A stretch of 64,000 nucleotides of DNA from CAZGKW01 sp964526295 (GCA_964526295.1 CAZGKW010000001.1:124001-188000); one strand, 5' to 3'; numbered from the stretch's first letter, positions 16,109 through 24,878 are shown. Notes: generated from the letters alone by a model not told the origin. Made by a program: numbers and translations.

Positions 16109-16879
16109 ATGCGAAAACCCTTCATCTGCGGCAACTGGAAGATGAACACCGACCGGGCGACTGCCGTCGAGCTGGCCCGCTCGGCCGCCATGGTCGCCAC
16201 CGAGGTCCCGGCGGTCGAGGTCGGCGTCTGCCCCCCCGCGGTGTACCTCGAGGCCGTGCTCAAGGAGGCCAAGGGCACGCCCCTCACCGTCGGCGGCCAG
16301 AACATGTACTTCGAGCCCCAGGGGGCCTTCACCGGCGAGGTGGCCGGCCCCATGTTCAAGGACATCGGCTGCGATTACGTCATCCTCGGCCACAGCGAAC
16401 GCCGACACGTCTTCGGCGAGCCCGACGACCTCATCGCGAAGAAGGTCAAGGCGGCCTTCGACGCCGGCCTGAGGCCGATCCTGTGTGTCGGCGAGCTCCT
16501 GGAGCAGCGCGAGGCCGGCCAGACCGAATCGGTCGTTCGCCGGCACGTGACGACCGGCTTCGAGGGCCTCTCGCGCGACCAGGCCCTCCAGGTCGTCATC
16601 GCTTACGAGCCCGTCTGGGCCATCGGCACGGGCCACACGGCGACGCCCGAGCAAGCCCAGGAGGTCCACGCTTTCCTGCGGACGCTCCTGGCAGAGCTCT
16701 ACGACGACGAGCTGGCCGGGGCCGTGCGGATCCAGTACGGCGGGAGCGTCAAGCCGGAGAACGTGGCCGACCTGATGACCCAGCCGGACCTCGACGGGGC
16801 CCTCGTCGGCGGGGCGAGCCTCAAGGCCGACAGCTTCCGTACCCTCGTCACCGAAGGCGCGAAGGCGAAGGGGCTGTAG
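16109..16879 (+). CDS. tpiA: Triosephosphate isomerase
   Basis: 256 residues from ATG at 16109, with AAGGAG eight bases upstream; the longer open frame is not used. Catalytic lysine in CGNWKMNTD, histidine in VILGHSERR, glutamate in IAYEPVWAIGTG, phosphate loop IQYGGSVKPENV. Interconverts dihydroxyacetone phosphate and glyceraldehyde-3-phosphate. Followed 140 bases later by secG, the tpiA-secG order seen in many bacteria. Confidence 0.97.
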   Translation: MRKPFICGNWKMNTDRATAVELARSAAMVATEVPAVEVGVCPPAVYLEAVLKEAKGTPLTVGGQNMYFEPQGAFTGEVAGPMFKDIGCDYVILGHSERRHVFGEPDDLIAKKVKAAFDAGLRPILCVGELLEQREAGQTESVVRRHVTTGFEGLSRDQALQVVIAYEPVWAIGTGHTATPEQAQEVHAFLRTLLAELYDDELAGAVRIQYGGSVKPENVADLMTQPDLDGALVGGASLKADSFRTLVTEGAKAKGL

Positions 16880-16904
16880 GCCGGCGGCGCTCCGCGCCGC
16901 TGAT

Positions 16905-17009
16905 TGGGACGCAGAGAACGACGAACCGCTGATTCAGCAGCGGCGCAACGGAACCGCCGTCAGCGGGGCCTTCAATCCGCAATGCGGAACCCGAAATCCG
17001 CGATATGAG
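16905..17009 (+). repeat. Intergenic repeat mosaic between tpiA and secG
   Basis: Contains ACGCAGAGAACGACGAACCG (the 'cgcagagaacg' type also seen at 20651 and 45240), a small hairpin CCGCTGATTCAGCAGCGG, and then AATCCGCAATGCGGAACCCG and GAAATCCGCGATATGAGCGA, the same family as 14905-14946. Confidence 0.55.
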
Positions 17010-17021
17010 CGAGGTGGAATC

Positions 17022-17450
17022 GTGGCTAACGTATTCATGGTCCTGTTTCTTCTCACCGGCGTCCTGCTGATTCTCCTGGTCCTGATCCAGAAGGGCCGGG
17101 GCGGCGGGCTGGCCGGCGCCTTCGGCGGGCCCGGCGGGCACAGCGCCTTCGGCACCAAGACCGCCGACGTCCTGACGAAGCTCACGGCCGGGCTCGGGGC
17201 ACTGTTCTTCCTCCTGTCGATCGTGACGGCCCTGTTCATGGGCCGCACCCCGGCCGAAACCGACGCCGCGCGCCACGAGACGCCCGGCGAGCGGGCCCCG
17301 GCCGAGCCCGGCGGCGACGCCGGGCCCGCCGGTGACGAGCCGCTCCCGGAGATGCCCGGCGGGACGCCCGGCGACGAGCTGCAGGAGGCCCCGCTGGAGG
17401 CGCCCCCGACCGTCCCGGACGCCGGCGACGAGCCTGCCGATGCCGACTGA
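17022..17450 (+). CDS. secG: Protein translocase subunit SecG
   Basis: 142 residues from GTG at 17022. Two membrane segments (VFMVLFLLTGVLLILLVLIQ; LGALFFLLSIVTALFMG) flank the characteristic loop KGRGGGLAGAFGG and HSAFGTKTADVLTK. Unlike the ~75-residue classical form, it carries a ~65-residue acidic, proline-rich tail after the second helix. SecG assists SecYEG in protein export. Its last 11 bases overlap pyrE. Confidence 0.93.
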   Translation: MANVFMVLFLLTGVLLILLVLIQKGRGGGLAGAFGGPGGHSAFGTKTADVLTKLTAGLGALFFLLSIVTALFMGRTPAETDAARHETPGERAPAEPGGDAGPAGDEPLPEMPGGTPGDELQEAPLEAPPTVPDAGDEPADAD

Positions 17451-18075
17451 CGCCGACGAGGCCATCCTGGACGAGTTCCGCCGGGCGGGCGGTCTGCTCG
17501 AAGGCCACTTCATCCTGTCGAGCGGCCTCCACTCGCCCCGCTACCTCCAGTGCGCACCGGTCCTGGCGGACCCCCGGCGGGCCGAGAGGCTCTGCGGGGC
17601 CCTCGCCGCAAGGCTCGACGACGTCGAGGCCGACCTAGTGGTCGGGCCGGCCCTCGGGGCGGTCATCGTGGCCCACGAGGTGGCCCGGGCACTCGGCGTC
17701 CGGGCGGTCTTCACCGAGCGCAAGGACGGCCGCATGGTCCTGCGGCGGCAGTTCCACATCGAGCCGGGCGAACGCGTCGTCCTCGTGGAGGACGCCATGA
17801 CCACCGGCGGGAGCCTCCGCGAGGAGGTGGCCCCGATCGTCCGCGGGGCGGGCGGCCGGATCGTCGCCGTCGCCGCGCTGGTCGACCGGACGGTCCGCAC
17901 TCCGGGGTTCGGGATGCCGGTCGTCTCGCTGCTCAGGCTGGAGGTCCCGACGTACGAGCCGGGCCCCGAGACGTGTCCCCTGTGCCGCGAGGGCGTCCCC
18001 GCCGCCAAGCCGGGCAGCTCGCCCGAGGCGAAGGCGACCGGCGGCCCCCCCGCCGGAAAGGAGCCCCCCTGGTGA
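17440..18075 (+). CDS. pyrE: Orotate phosphoribosyltransferase
   Basis: 211 residues from ATG at 17440 inside the end of secG. Orotate transferase features: GHFILSSGLHSPRYLQC, ALGAVIVAHEVARAL, the loop TERKDGRMVLRRQF, and the PRPP-binding motif VVLVEDAMTTGGSL. It makes OMP from orotate and PRPP. The extended C-terminal tail (CPLCREGVPAAKPG onward) has a CxxC and a proline/glycine-rich end. Stop and next start overlap as GTGA. Confidence 0.92.
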   Translation: MPTDADEAILDEFRRAGGLLEGHFILSSGLHSPRYLQCAPVLADPRRAERLCGALAARLDDVEADLVVGPALGAVIVAHEVARALGVRAVFTERKDGRMVLRRQFHIEPGERVVLVEDAMTTGGSLREEVAPIVRGAGGRIVAVAALVDRTVRTPGFGMPVVSLLRLEVPTYEPGPETCPLCREGVPAAKPGSSPEAKATGGPPAGKEPPW

Positions 18076-18962
18076 TCCGCAGCATGACCGGCTTCGGACG
18101 GGCCGAGTACGCCGACGACCGCGTCCGGATCGTCGCCGAGATCCGCACCGTCAACAACCGCGGCCTGAAGGTCAGCCCCCGGCTGCCGGACGGCATGACC
18201 GCCCTGGAGGTGCCCATCGAGAAGCTCGTCCGCCGGCACCTGACCCGCGGGACGGTCCTCTTGAACCTGATCGTCGAACCCCGCGGCCCGGCCGCCCGGG
18301 TGCCGGTCAACGCCGACCTCCTGGCCGCCTACTGGCAGGACGTCGAGTCGGCCCGCGAGCGGCTGGGCGCCGCCGGCGGCGGGCCCCCGCCGCTGGAGGC
18401 CCTGCTCGCCCTGCCGGGCGTCGTCGGGGCCGAGGAGGTCTGGCTGGAGACCATCGAGGACCTCCCGGAGCGGGTCGAGGGGGTCGTGGCCGAGGCGCTC
18501 GACAGGCTCGACGCCATGCGGACGGCCGAGGGCGACGCCACCGCCCGCGACTTGGCCGTCACGCTCGAGGCCATCGAGGGTCGCCTGGCCACGATCCGGT
18601 CGCGGGCCCCGGAGGTCGTCGCTGACTATCGCCGCAGGTTGTCCGAGCGGGTGGAGATGCTGCTGGAGGGGACGGCCCTGGCGGCCGAGGACCCGACGCT
18701 GATGCGTGAGATCGCGTTCTTCGCCGAGCGGAGCGACATCAGCGAAGAGCTCGCGCGTCTGGCGAGCCACATCGCCCAGTTCCGCGAGGTGCTTGCCGCC
18801 CCGGAGCCGGCCGGCCGGAGGATGGAGTTCATCGCCCAGGAGATGTACCGCGAGATCAACACCGTCGGGTCGAAGGCGAACGACGCCGAGATCGCCCGCG
18901 AGGCCGTCGAGGTCAAGGTGGGGGTTGACCGCCTTCGGGAACAGTCCCAGAATATCGAGTAG
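18072..18962 (+). CDS. yicC: YicC/YloC family endoribonuclease-like protein
   Basis: 296 residues from GTG at 18072, four bases into the pyrE stop. Hallmarks: IRSMTGFGRAEY at the N-terminus, VNNRGLKVSPRLP, and a C-terminal block RRMEFIAQEMYREINTVGSK followed by VEVKVGVDRLREQSQNIE. Escherichia coli YicC is an endoribonuclease, and the gene is frequently next to gmk, as here. Confidence 0.93.
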   Translation: MIRSMTGFGRAEYADDRVRIVAEIRTVNNRGLKVSPRLPDGMTALEVPIEKLVRRHLTRGTVLLNLIVEPRGPAARVPVNADLLAAYWQDVESARERLGAAGGGPPPLEALLALPGVVGAEEVWLETIEDLPERVEGVVAEALDRLDAMRTAEGDATARDLAVTLEAIEGRLATIRSRAPEVVADYRRRLSERVEMLLEGTALAAEDPTLMREIAFFAERSDISEELARLASHIAQFREVLAAPEPAGRRMEFIAQEMYREINTVGSKANDAEIAREAVEVKVGVDRLREQSQNIE

Positions 18963-18998
18963 CGCGCCGAGCGACGGGCGGGGCGCTGTGGGTCGCCT

Positions 18999-19577
18999 AT
19001 GGGTCAGAACGCGGGGCACGACCTGGTCGTCGTCTCCGGCCCGAGCGGCGTCGGCAAGAGCACTGTGTGCCGGCGGGTGGCCGAACGCCTCGGCCTTCGC
19101 CTGAGCACCAGCGCGACGACCCGACCGCCACGCGACTACGAGGTCGACGGCGTCCATTACCACTTCGTCGACGAGGCGGAGTTCAGGCGGCGGATCGAGG
19201 AGGGCCGGTTCATCGAATGGGCCGAGGTCTTCGGCCGGTACTACGGCACGCCGGTCGAGGAGGTCGAGCGGGCCCGCGAGGAGGGGACGCGGCTGTTGCT
19301 GGACATCGACGTCCAGGGCGGCATCCAGATCAAGCGGAAATACCCCGCGGCGCTCGCCATCCTCATGCGCGCGCCCGGTGAAGCGGTGTACAAGGAGCGG
19401 CTGTCGAAGCGCGGCACGGAGACGACGGAGGAGATCGAGCGGCGATTCGCCACGGCCCAGGACGAGGTCCGGACGGCACGGACCTCGGGCCTCTACGACC
19501 ACGAGGTCGTCAACGACGACCTCGATGCGACCGTCGGGGAAGTGGTCGCATTGATCGAGCGCCGGAAGAGGCAATAA
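18999..19577 (+). CDS. gmk: Guanylate kinase
   Basis: 192 residues from ATG at 18999. P-loop VVSGPSGVGKSTV, GMP-binding region STSATTRPPRDYEVDGVHYH, LID part AILMRAPGEAVYKERLSKRG. Phosphorylates GMP to GDP. Gmk followed by rpoZ and coaBC is a conserved arrangement in many phyla. Confidence 0.96.
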   Translation: MGQNAGHDLVVVSGPSGVGKSTVCRRVAERLGLRLSTSATTRPPRDYEVDGVHYHFVDEAEFRRRIEEGRFIEWAEVFGRYYGTPVEEVERAREEGTRLLLDIDVQGGIQIKRKYPAALAILMRAPGEAVYKERLSKRGTETTEEIERRFATAQDEVRTARTSGLYDHEVVNDDLDATVGEVVALIERRKRQ

Positions 19578-19603
19578 TCTAAAATAGATACTTTGTTAAC
19601 GGG

Positions 19604-19653
19604 CCCGGAGCGGATGCTCCGGGTGACTCGTGGACGGGCAACGGCTCCCGTCC
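19604..19653 (+). promoter_or_regulatory. Two adjacent perfect stem-loops between gmk and rpoZ
   Basis: CCCGGAGC-GGAT-GCTCCGGG (19604-19623) and GGACGGG (19632-19638) with CCCGTCC (19647-19653). No T-run follows, so they are not classical terminators. They would lie in the rpoZ leader. An AT-rich stretch (CTAAAATAGATACTTTG) just upstream could hold a promoter. Confidence 0.5.
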
Positions 19654-19676
19654 GTGGAATCCAGGAGGACGAACGC

Positions 19677-19919
19677 GTGATCGAAGCCCTCAAGAGCGAT
19701 GAGATCGTCGACCAGGTCGGCGGACGGTTCAATCTGGCCGTCCTCATCCAGAAGCGGCTCGTCGACGTGACCTTCGGGGCCCCCCTGCTGGTCGAACGGG
19801 GCGACAAGACGCTCATGGAGGCCGTCGTCCAGGAGGTCCTCGAGGGCAAGATCACCCTCGAGCTGGCCGCCGAGGCCGAGGAGCTGGAAGAGGAAGCCGA
19901 GGCCGAGCCGAGGCTGTGA
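19677..19919 (+). CDS. rpoZ: RNA polymerase omega subunit
   Basis: 80 residues from GTG at 19677, with CAGGAGG nine bases upstream. The core pattern GGRFNLAVLIQKRLVDV followed by a helix leading into an acidic C-terminus (EELEEEAEAEPRL) fits omega (usual 'NRFeLv.la..RarQL'). Identity is supported mainly by size and by position between gmk and coaC. Confidence 0.8.
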   Translation: MIEALKSDEIVDQVGGRFNLAVLIQKRLVDVTFGAPLLVERGDKTLMEAVVQEVLEGKITLELAAEAEELEEEAEAEPRL

Positions 19920-19924
19920 GACCG

Positions 19925-20014
19925 CGCGGCGGGCGAGCCCGCCGGCGAAACGCGCCGCCTGGGCGCCGGCGGCCACGATTCGCACGTTTCGCCGGCCCGC
20001 TTGCGGGCCGCTCG
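19925..20014. repeat. REP-like inverted pair
   Basis: GCCCGCCGGCGAAACGCGCC (about 19936-19955) is the inverted counterpart of CACGTTTCGCCGGCCCG (about 19982-19998), which continues into the small palindrome GGCCCGCTTGCGGGCC. A third copy, in the second orientation, lies at 29570-29601. The pattern resembles a palindromic intergenic repeat. Confidence 0.6.
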
Positions 20015-20048
20015 CCGTTCGACGCGCCCCGAAGGTCCCGGTGACGCC

Positions 20049-20621
20049 GTGACAGAAGCCGATGCCGACATCTTGGCCGTCGACGGACGCGAGGTCCTGG
20101 TCGGGGTCTCGGCCGGCATCGCCGCCTACAAGACCGCCGCCCTCGTCTCGCGGCTGGTCCAGGCCGGGGCGGGCGTCTCGGTCATGATGACCGAGCACGC
20201 CACGCGCCTCGTCGGCCCGGCCACCTTCCAGGCCCTCACCGGCCGGCCGGTCCACGTCGACCTGTGGGCCCCGCCCGAGACGGTCCGCACCGAGCACATC
20301 TCCCTGGCCGAGCGGGCCGACGTGGTGTGCGTCGCGCCCGCCACGGCCGACGCGATCGGGAAGCTCGCGTGCGGCATCGCCGACGACCTGGTCTCGACCG
20401 TCCTGCTGGCGATCCAGGTCCCGCTGGTCATGGCCCCCGCGATGAACCCCGCCATGTGGGACCACCCGGCCGTCCAGGCCAACGTCGAGACCCTCCGCGA
20501 GCGTGGCGTGCACCTGGTGGCCCCGGCCGAGGGGTGGCTGGCGTGCGGCACGCGCGGCTACGGGCGGATGGCCGAGCCGGAGACGATCGCCGCCGCGGTC
20601 GCCGCCGCCCTCACCGTTTGA
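20049..20621 (+). CDS. coaC: Phosphopantothenoylcysteine decarboxylase (CoaC domain only)
   Basis: 190 residues from GTG at 20049. HFCD flavoprotein features: VLVGVSAGIAAYKTAALVSR, LAERADVVCVAPATADAIGK, LVMAPAMNPAMWDHPAV (with the PAMN-type motif) and the substrate-lid segment GWLACGTRGYGRM with its cysteine. It decarboxylates PPC to 4'-phosphopantetheine on the way to CoA. In most bacteria it is fused to CoaB; here the two activities are separate neighbouring genes 144 bases apart. Confidence 0.92.
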   Translation: MTEADADILAVDGREVLVGVSAGIAAYKTAALVSRLVQAGAGVSVMMTEHATRLVGPATFQALTGRPVHVDLWAPPETVRTEHISLAERADVVCVAPATADAIGKLACGIADDLVSTVLLAIQVPLVMAPAMNPAMWDHPAVQANVETLRERGVHLVAPAEGWLACGTRGYGRMAEPETIAAAVAAALTV

Positions 20622-20639
20622 GGCCTTCGCTGCCGTGGA

Positions 20640-20760
20640 TGGAACCGCCGAGGCACAGAGGACGCGGAGCAATACGCAAAAAAAACAAAAAGGCTGTCTG
20701 CTGTTGACCGATTTCCGCCGTTTTCCGCGATGCCTGTGCCCCTGCGGTTAGACCACCCGA
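20640..20760 (+). repeat. Intergenic repeat of the 'cagaggacgcgg' type
   Basis: Between coaC and coaB. ACAGAGGACGCGGAGCAATA, then CGC plus a run of eight A, then CCGATTTCCGCCGTTTTCCG and TGTGCCCCTGCGGTTA. The layout (a 'cagag..cgcagag' arm, an A-rich centre, a 'ccgc..gcgg' arm) recurs before clpB at 45236-45365. Confidence 0.5.
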
Positions 20761-20765
20761 TCGAA

Positions 20766-21383
20766 ATGCGACTACTGATCACAACCGGCCCGACGCGGGA
20801 ACACTTCGACCCCGTGCGGTTCATCTCGAATGCCGCCAGCGGGCGGATCGGTTTCGCCCTGGCCCGGGCGGCCAAGGGCCGCGGCCATCACGTGACGCTC
20901 GTCCTCGGCCCGACTGCCCTCGAGCCGCCCGAGGTCGACGAGTTGGTCCGCGTCACGAGCGCCGAGGAGATGCTCGAGGCGGTCGCCGAGCGGTTCGACG
21001 CCTGCGATGCGTTCATCGCAGCCGCTGCCCCGTGCGACTTCCGGCCGGCGGTCCGACGCCCGGTGAAGATCAAGAAGAGCAACGGGGTGCCGGCCCTGGC
21101 CCTGGAGCCGACGCCCGACATCCTGATGGCGATGGCCCACCGACGGACCACCCAGTTCCTCGTCGGCTTCTGCCTGGAAACCGAGGACCTCGAAGGGCGG
21201 GCACGGGCCAAGCTCCGGGCCAAGGGCCTCGACCTGGTCGTCGCCAACGGCCCCCCGGCCATGGCTGCCGACATCCAGGACGCCCTCCTCATCACCGCCG
21301 ACGGCGAGAGGACGCAACTGACCGGCGTGACGAAGGATTCACTGGCCGGGGCCATCCTCGAGGCGGTCGCCCGAGGCGTCTAG
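20766..21383 (+). CDS. coaB: Phosphopantothenate-cysteine ligase (CoaB domain only)
   Basis: 205 residues from ATG at 20766 (MRLLITTGPTREHFDPVRFI). CoaB motifs: GPTREHFDPVRFISNAASGR, FIAAAAPCDFRPA, the KIKK lysine strip (RRPVKIKKSNG) and FLVGFCLETEDLE. Joins cysteine to 4'-phosphopantothenate, using CTP in bacterial enzymes of this type. Converges with the lipoprotein gene and overlaps its 3' end by 45 bases. Confidence 0.92.
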   Translation: MRLLITTGPTREHFDPVRFISNAASGRIGFALARAAKGRGHHVTLVLGPTALEPPEVDELVRVTSAEEMLEAVAERFDACDAFIAAAAPCDFRPAVRRPVKIKKSNGVPALALEPTPDILMAMAHRRTTQFLVGFCLETEDLEGRARAKLRAKGLDLVVANGPPAMAADIQDALLITADGERTQLTGVTKDSLAGAILEAVARGV

Positions 21384-22751
21384 CCGCTCCACCAGGCGGC
21401 TGCGGTCGCCGTCCCAGGCCTGCACGTCCACGTTGCCCTCGGCGTCCTGCACCAGGCGCACGTCCAGGACGGGTTGCCCCGCGGGCGCCGCCCTCGGATA
21501 CGTCCGCCGCCACGTCGGCCGGTGCATCGCGTCGTAGGCCTGGAGCGTGAAGCCGTCCGCCGTTCCAGCCAGCAGAGCGTAGGTGCCGTCCGGCCACACG
21601 GCCGCGGAAAGGGGCGGCGGGACGTCGAGCTTCCGCTTCGCCCCGTCGGGGTGGACGTACCACGTGCCAAGGTATCGCCGCTCGGGCCCCGGCGGCGGCC
21701 AGCCCCACACCGGGTGCTCGACCTCCCGGACGGCGGCGACGAGATGGCCCCCTGCCCCGAGCCACGGCGATGCGGTGAACCAGCCCGTCGAGACCTCCGC
21801 CACCTCGACCGTCCGCAGAGGCGTACCCCCCTGCTCGTGCACCGTGACCTTGACGGTGCGGCCGTCGAGGGCCGGCTGGGCGGTCCGCCGCGTCGCCGCA
21901 CACCAGCCCGTCGGCGAGCGCTCCCGCCGCGCCGCCAGACCGTCCGTCCGGACGTGCCACTCGTCGCCGCGGTTGTCGGTCACGGCGAAGTCAACGCCCG
22001 GGGGCAGCCCCGGCCGGGCATGGAGCCCGTACTGCGTCCAGGGCTGGTCGTCCGGCGGGATGGCCCGCCGCCACGCCTCCTCCAGGTCTTCGCCGAGCCG
22101 CACGACTTCCCAGTCGGTCGGCCCGTCGCGCGACGGGTTTGCCGTCAGGTAAGCGACCCCGGGTTGCCGCGGGAAGCACGCCTCGCGGGGTCGGTGATCG
22201 CCCAGCTCGACCGTCGCCCCGCCTGGCCGGACGAACCAGCACCGGACGCCGGTCGGCTCGGGGGCCGGGGCGTCCGGGTCCACGTGGGTGCCGCTCTCGC
22301 GAGCCGGCTGGGCCACCGGCAGCCACGTCTCGACCAGGACGAGGGCCTCGGCCGCATCGCTCGCCCACACCCGCCCGTTCGCGAAGCCTTCGCCGGGCGG
22401 CGGGAACTCGGCCCGCACGAGGGCCTCGCCGCTCTCATCGTAGACGGCCAACCGGACGTTCCGCCGGTCGGGCGCGCTGAGCACGGCGGCCCGCCGGCCG
22501 CTCGGCGAGAAACGGTAACCCAGGAAGCCCTCGGGCCGGGGGAAGCGGCTGCGCTCCGTCCCGTCCGGGCCGCCGAAGACGAGCAGCGTCTTCGGCTCGT
22601 CGAAGGCGACGACGATGGGCCGCTCGGGCGTGGGCCCCCGCTGCACGGCCGGCGGCCCGGGGACGGGGGCGGACGGCGCCCGCTCCGTCTCGCAGCCCCC
22701 CGCCTGGGTAGCCACCAGGCAGACCCCCACAACCAGCAGCGAGAGCTTCAT
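21339..22751 (-). CDS. Putative lipoprotein with beta-propeller-like repeats
   Basis: 470 residues from ATG at 22751. Signal MKLSLLVVGVCLVATQAGGC with the lipobox cysteine at 20. The rest is strand-rich with loosely repeated pieces such as FLGYRFSPSGRRAAVLSAP, WASDAAEALVLVE and AAVWPDGTYALLAG, reminiscent of TolB/WD40-like propellers. No catalytic motif is recognised. It probably sits on a membrane facing the periplasm. Function unknown. Confidence 0.7.
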   Translation of the reverse strand: MKLSLLVVGVCLVATQAGGCETERAPSAPVPGPPAVQRGPTPERPIVVAFDEPKTLLVFGGPDGTERSRFPRPEGFLGYRFSPSGRRAAVLSAPDRRNVRLAVYDESGEALVRAEFPPPGEGFANGRVWASDAAEALVLVETWLPVAQPARESGTHVDPDAPAPEPTGVRCWFVRPGGATVELGDHRPREACFPRQPGVAYLTANPSRDGPTDWEVVRLGEDLEEAWRRAIPPDDQPWTQYGLHARPGLPPGVDFAVTDNRGDEWHVRTDGLAARRERSPTGWCAATRRTAQPALDGRTVKVTVHEQGGTPLRTVEVAEVSTGWFTASPWLGAGGHLVAAVREVEHPVWGWPPPGPERRYLGTWYVHPDGAKRKLDVPPPLSAAVWPDGTYALLAGTADGFTLQAYDAMHRPTWRRTYPRAAPAGQPVLDVRLVQDAEGNVDVQAWDGDRSRLVERLDASGDRLEDGPGQ

Positions 22752-23005
22752 TCGGCCGCTGCCTCTCCGGAGGGCGCGGCTCGCGCAGCATCGCGCGGCG
22801 CCGGCCCGCTGGTCCGAACTTTAGACACCGGCCGGCGGCGAAACGTTCCATGACTCGCTCGCCCCTGGCGGGCGTGCCCGGCATGGCCTGGCCACGCGGG
22901 CAGACGTATAGCTTGCCCTCCGTAGCCGCTCCGTCGCCATAGTTATGGAGCGTCGGCGAATTGGCGAAGGAGGGGGCTGAGCGGGGAGCAGCCCTTCTCC
23001 AGCCT

Positions 23006-23284
23006 CTACGCGGGATGGTCGGGACCGGCAGGGGGCCCTTCGGCCTGGCCCGCCTCGGCGTCCTCGACGGGAATGGTGGTCGTAGGCGCCTCGGGCTCGG
23101 CGCGGCCGGGCTGTCCGGCCTTGGGTGCCGTGGCCTTGTCGAAGAGGCGGAGCTCGGCGTCGATGACCGACCGCATGGCCATCAGGATCTCGCGTCCCGC
23201 GCCGACGGCATGGTCCCTGGCGGGCTCGAACTCCTGGATGACGTCCTGAACCGCCTTCTTGGCCTTCTCGATCCGGTCCTTCAT
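23006..23284 (-). CDS. Small charged hypothetical protein
   Basis: 92 residues from ATG at 23284, chosen because AGGAGGT lies six bases upstream. The N-terminal ~55 residues form an amphipathic helical region (MKDRIEKAKKAVQDVIQEFE, then AMRSVIDAELRLFDKA), followed by a disordered proline/alanine/glutamate tail. No membrane segment or signal. The strong ribosome site argues that it is real. Not recognised. Confidence 0.6.
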   Translation of the reverse strand: MKDRIEKAKKAVQDVIQEFEPARDHAVGAGREILMAMRSVIDAELRLFDKATAPKAGQPGRAEPEAPTTTIPVEDAEAGQAEGPPAGPDHPA

Positions 23285-23438
23285 GGTGGGACCTCCTGAA
23301 TGCTTGACACCGACTTCGCGCGTAACCCGGAACTCCCGCTCCAGGCTCGAAAGGCTCAACCCTTCAGTTGTTCCAGCATAGCGGCGTCGGGGACGGGGGT
23401 CAAACGCGAAGGTGAAACGTTGGTCCGCCGGATGCCGG

Positions 23439-24878
23439 TCACGTGTTGCCGGTCCGGAGGCGGCGGAGGATGTGCCAGTAGGCCCCGCGGGCGCCGCCGG
23501 CGATGGCCGCCACCAGGTCGGCATTGTCGTTGTAATTGTGATCGCTCGATTCGGCGTCGGAGGTCCGCTCAATCGGCTCGAAAAACCGCTCGTCGCCCCC
23601 GATGAGGTCCTTGACCAGCCGGGCGGGACGCTCCCCGAGGGCCGGCGAGATGTAGAAGGTCGGCCGCGCCAGATCGACCGGCCCGTCGTAGCGGCGCTTC
23701 AGGCCCGGGTTCGCCTCCAGCGGCCCTTCGGCGGCCACCTCCCGCGTCGCCTCCGTCCCCGGGTAGAGCCTGAGGCCCAGGGCCGCCCCGACGCAGTCCG
23801 GTCCGATCCGTTTCATGAAGCCGATCGTCTCGGCGAGGGTCTCGGGCGTCTCGCCCGGCCCGCCCAGAAGCAGGTCGATCATGACCGCGATGCCCCGCTC
23901 GCGGCACAGGCGGACCGCCGATGCGAGGTCCCCGGCCCGGTGGGGCTGGCGGTAGGCCCGGAGCATGGCCTCGGCGGCCGAGTCGCCCGTGAAGTTGATT
24001 CCGACGCACCCGGCCCGCTGCATCCGGTCCGCCAAACGAGCGTCGAACGGCACGACCGCCATGTAGGTGTACCATCGGACGCGGTCGCCGAGACGGCGGC
24101 GGGCGAGCTCGTCGCAGACCACCCGGGCGTGGTCCGGCGGCAGGTTGAACTCCGAATCGCACAGGTGCACGACGTCGCAGCCCTGGCGAGCGAGCGATTC
24201 AAATTCCTCGGCCACCTCCCGCGGGTCGCGGACGCGGGCGGACCGGCCCTTGGCGAGCGGGTCGGCGCAATAGGTGCACGTCCGGGGGCACCCGCGCTTC
24301 GTCTCGACGCCCGCCTGCCCGCCGCGGCGAAAGTAGGCGGCATTGTCGAGGGCGTCGCGGGCGGTCGGCAGACGGAGCGGCGACGGCCACGCGGGCGGAC
24401 ACGCCCGGAGGCGCCCGCCTTCCCGCCACAGGAGGCCTGGCACACGATCAAAGCGTCGGCGGCCGCTCTCCAGCTCGCGGGCGAGGGCCACAAGGGCCTC
24501 TTCGCCGTCGCCGCGGATGCCGAAGTCGGCCCCTGTAGCCTGGAGGATCTCCCGTGGGAAGATCGAGTAGCCCACGCCTCCGAGGACGATCGGCGCGTCT
24601 GTCAGACCGCGAAGCCGGCGGACGGTCTCGACGAGGTCCGGCACGAACCACTCGGCGCTCGGCCAGAAGCAGTCGTCGACGTTTCGGAACGTCAGGCCGA
24701 CGAGCGAGGGCCCGCAATCCGCGAGGCGATCTTCGAGGGCGGCATGGGGGTCGGCGGCAAGGCCGAGATCGACGAGCCTGACGTCCACGCCGGCTGACCG
24801 GGCCGCGCCGGCCACGTAACCTAGGCCGACCGGCCCGATGGGCGGCATCATGCCGTTCACGTTGACCAGGGCAATCAC
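23439..24878 (-). CDS. B12-binding domain / radical SAM protein
   Basis: 479 residues from GTG at 24878; upstream frame is open but not protein-like. Residues ~1-130 form a cobalamin-binding Rossmann-type domain (VNVNGMMPPIGPVGLGYVAG; IVLGGVGYSIFPREIL). The radical SAM core has the CxxxCxxC cluster in KRGCPRTCTYCADPL and continues with HLCDSEFNLP and MIDLLLGGPGETPETLAETI. Such enzymes typically methylate unactivated carbons or rearrange lipids and antibiotics. No biosynthetic partner lies beside it, so the substrate is unknown. It diverges from the hpf-pts operon. Confidence 0.88.
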   Translation of the reverse strand: MIALVNVNGMMPPIGPVGLGYVAGAARSAGVDVRLVDLGLAADPHAALEDRLADCGPSLVGLTFRNVDDCFWPSAEWFVPDLVETVRRLRGLTDAPIVLGGVGYSIFPREILQATGADFGIRGDGEEALVALARELESGRRRFDRVPGLLWREGGRLRACPPAWPSPLRLPTARDALDNAAYFRRGGQAGVETKRGCPRTCTYCADPLAKGRSARVRDPREVAEEFESLARQGCDVVHLCDSEFNLPPDHARVVCDELARRRLGDRVRWYTYMAVVPFDARLADRMQRAGCVGINFTGDSAAEAMLRAYRQPHRAGDLASAVRLCRERGIAVMIDLLLGGPGETPETLAETIGFMKRIGPDCVGAALGLRLYPGTEATREVAAEGPLEANPGLKRRYDGPVDLARPTFYISPALGERPARLVKDLIGGDERFFEPIERTSDAESSDHNYNDNADLVAAIAGGARGAYWHILRRLRTGNT

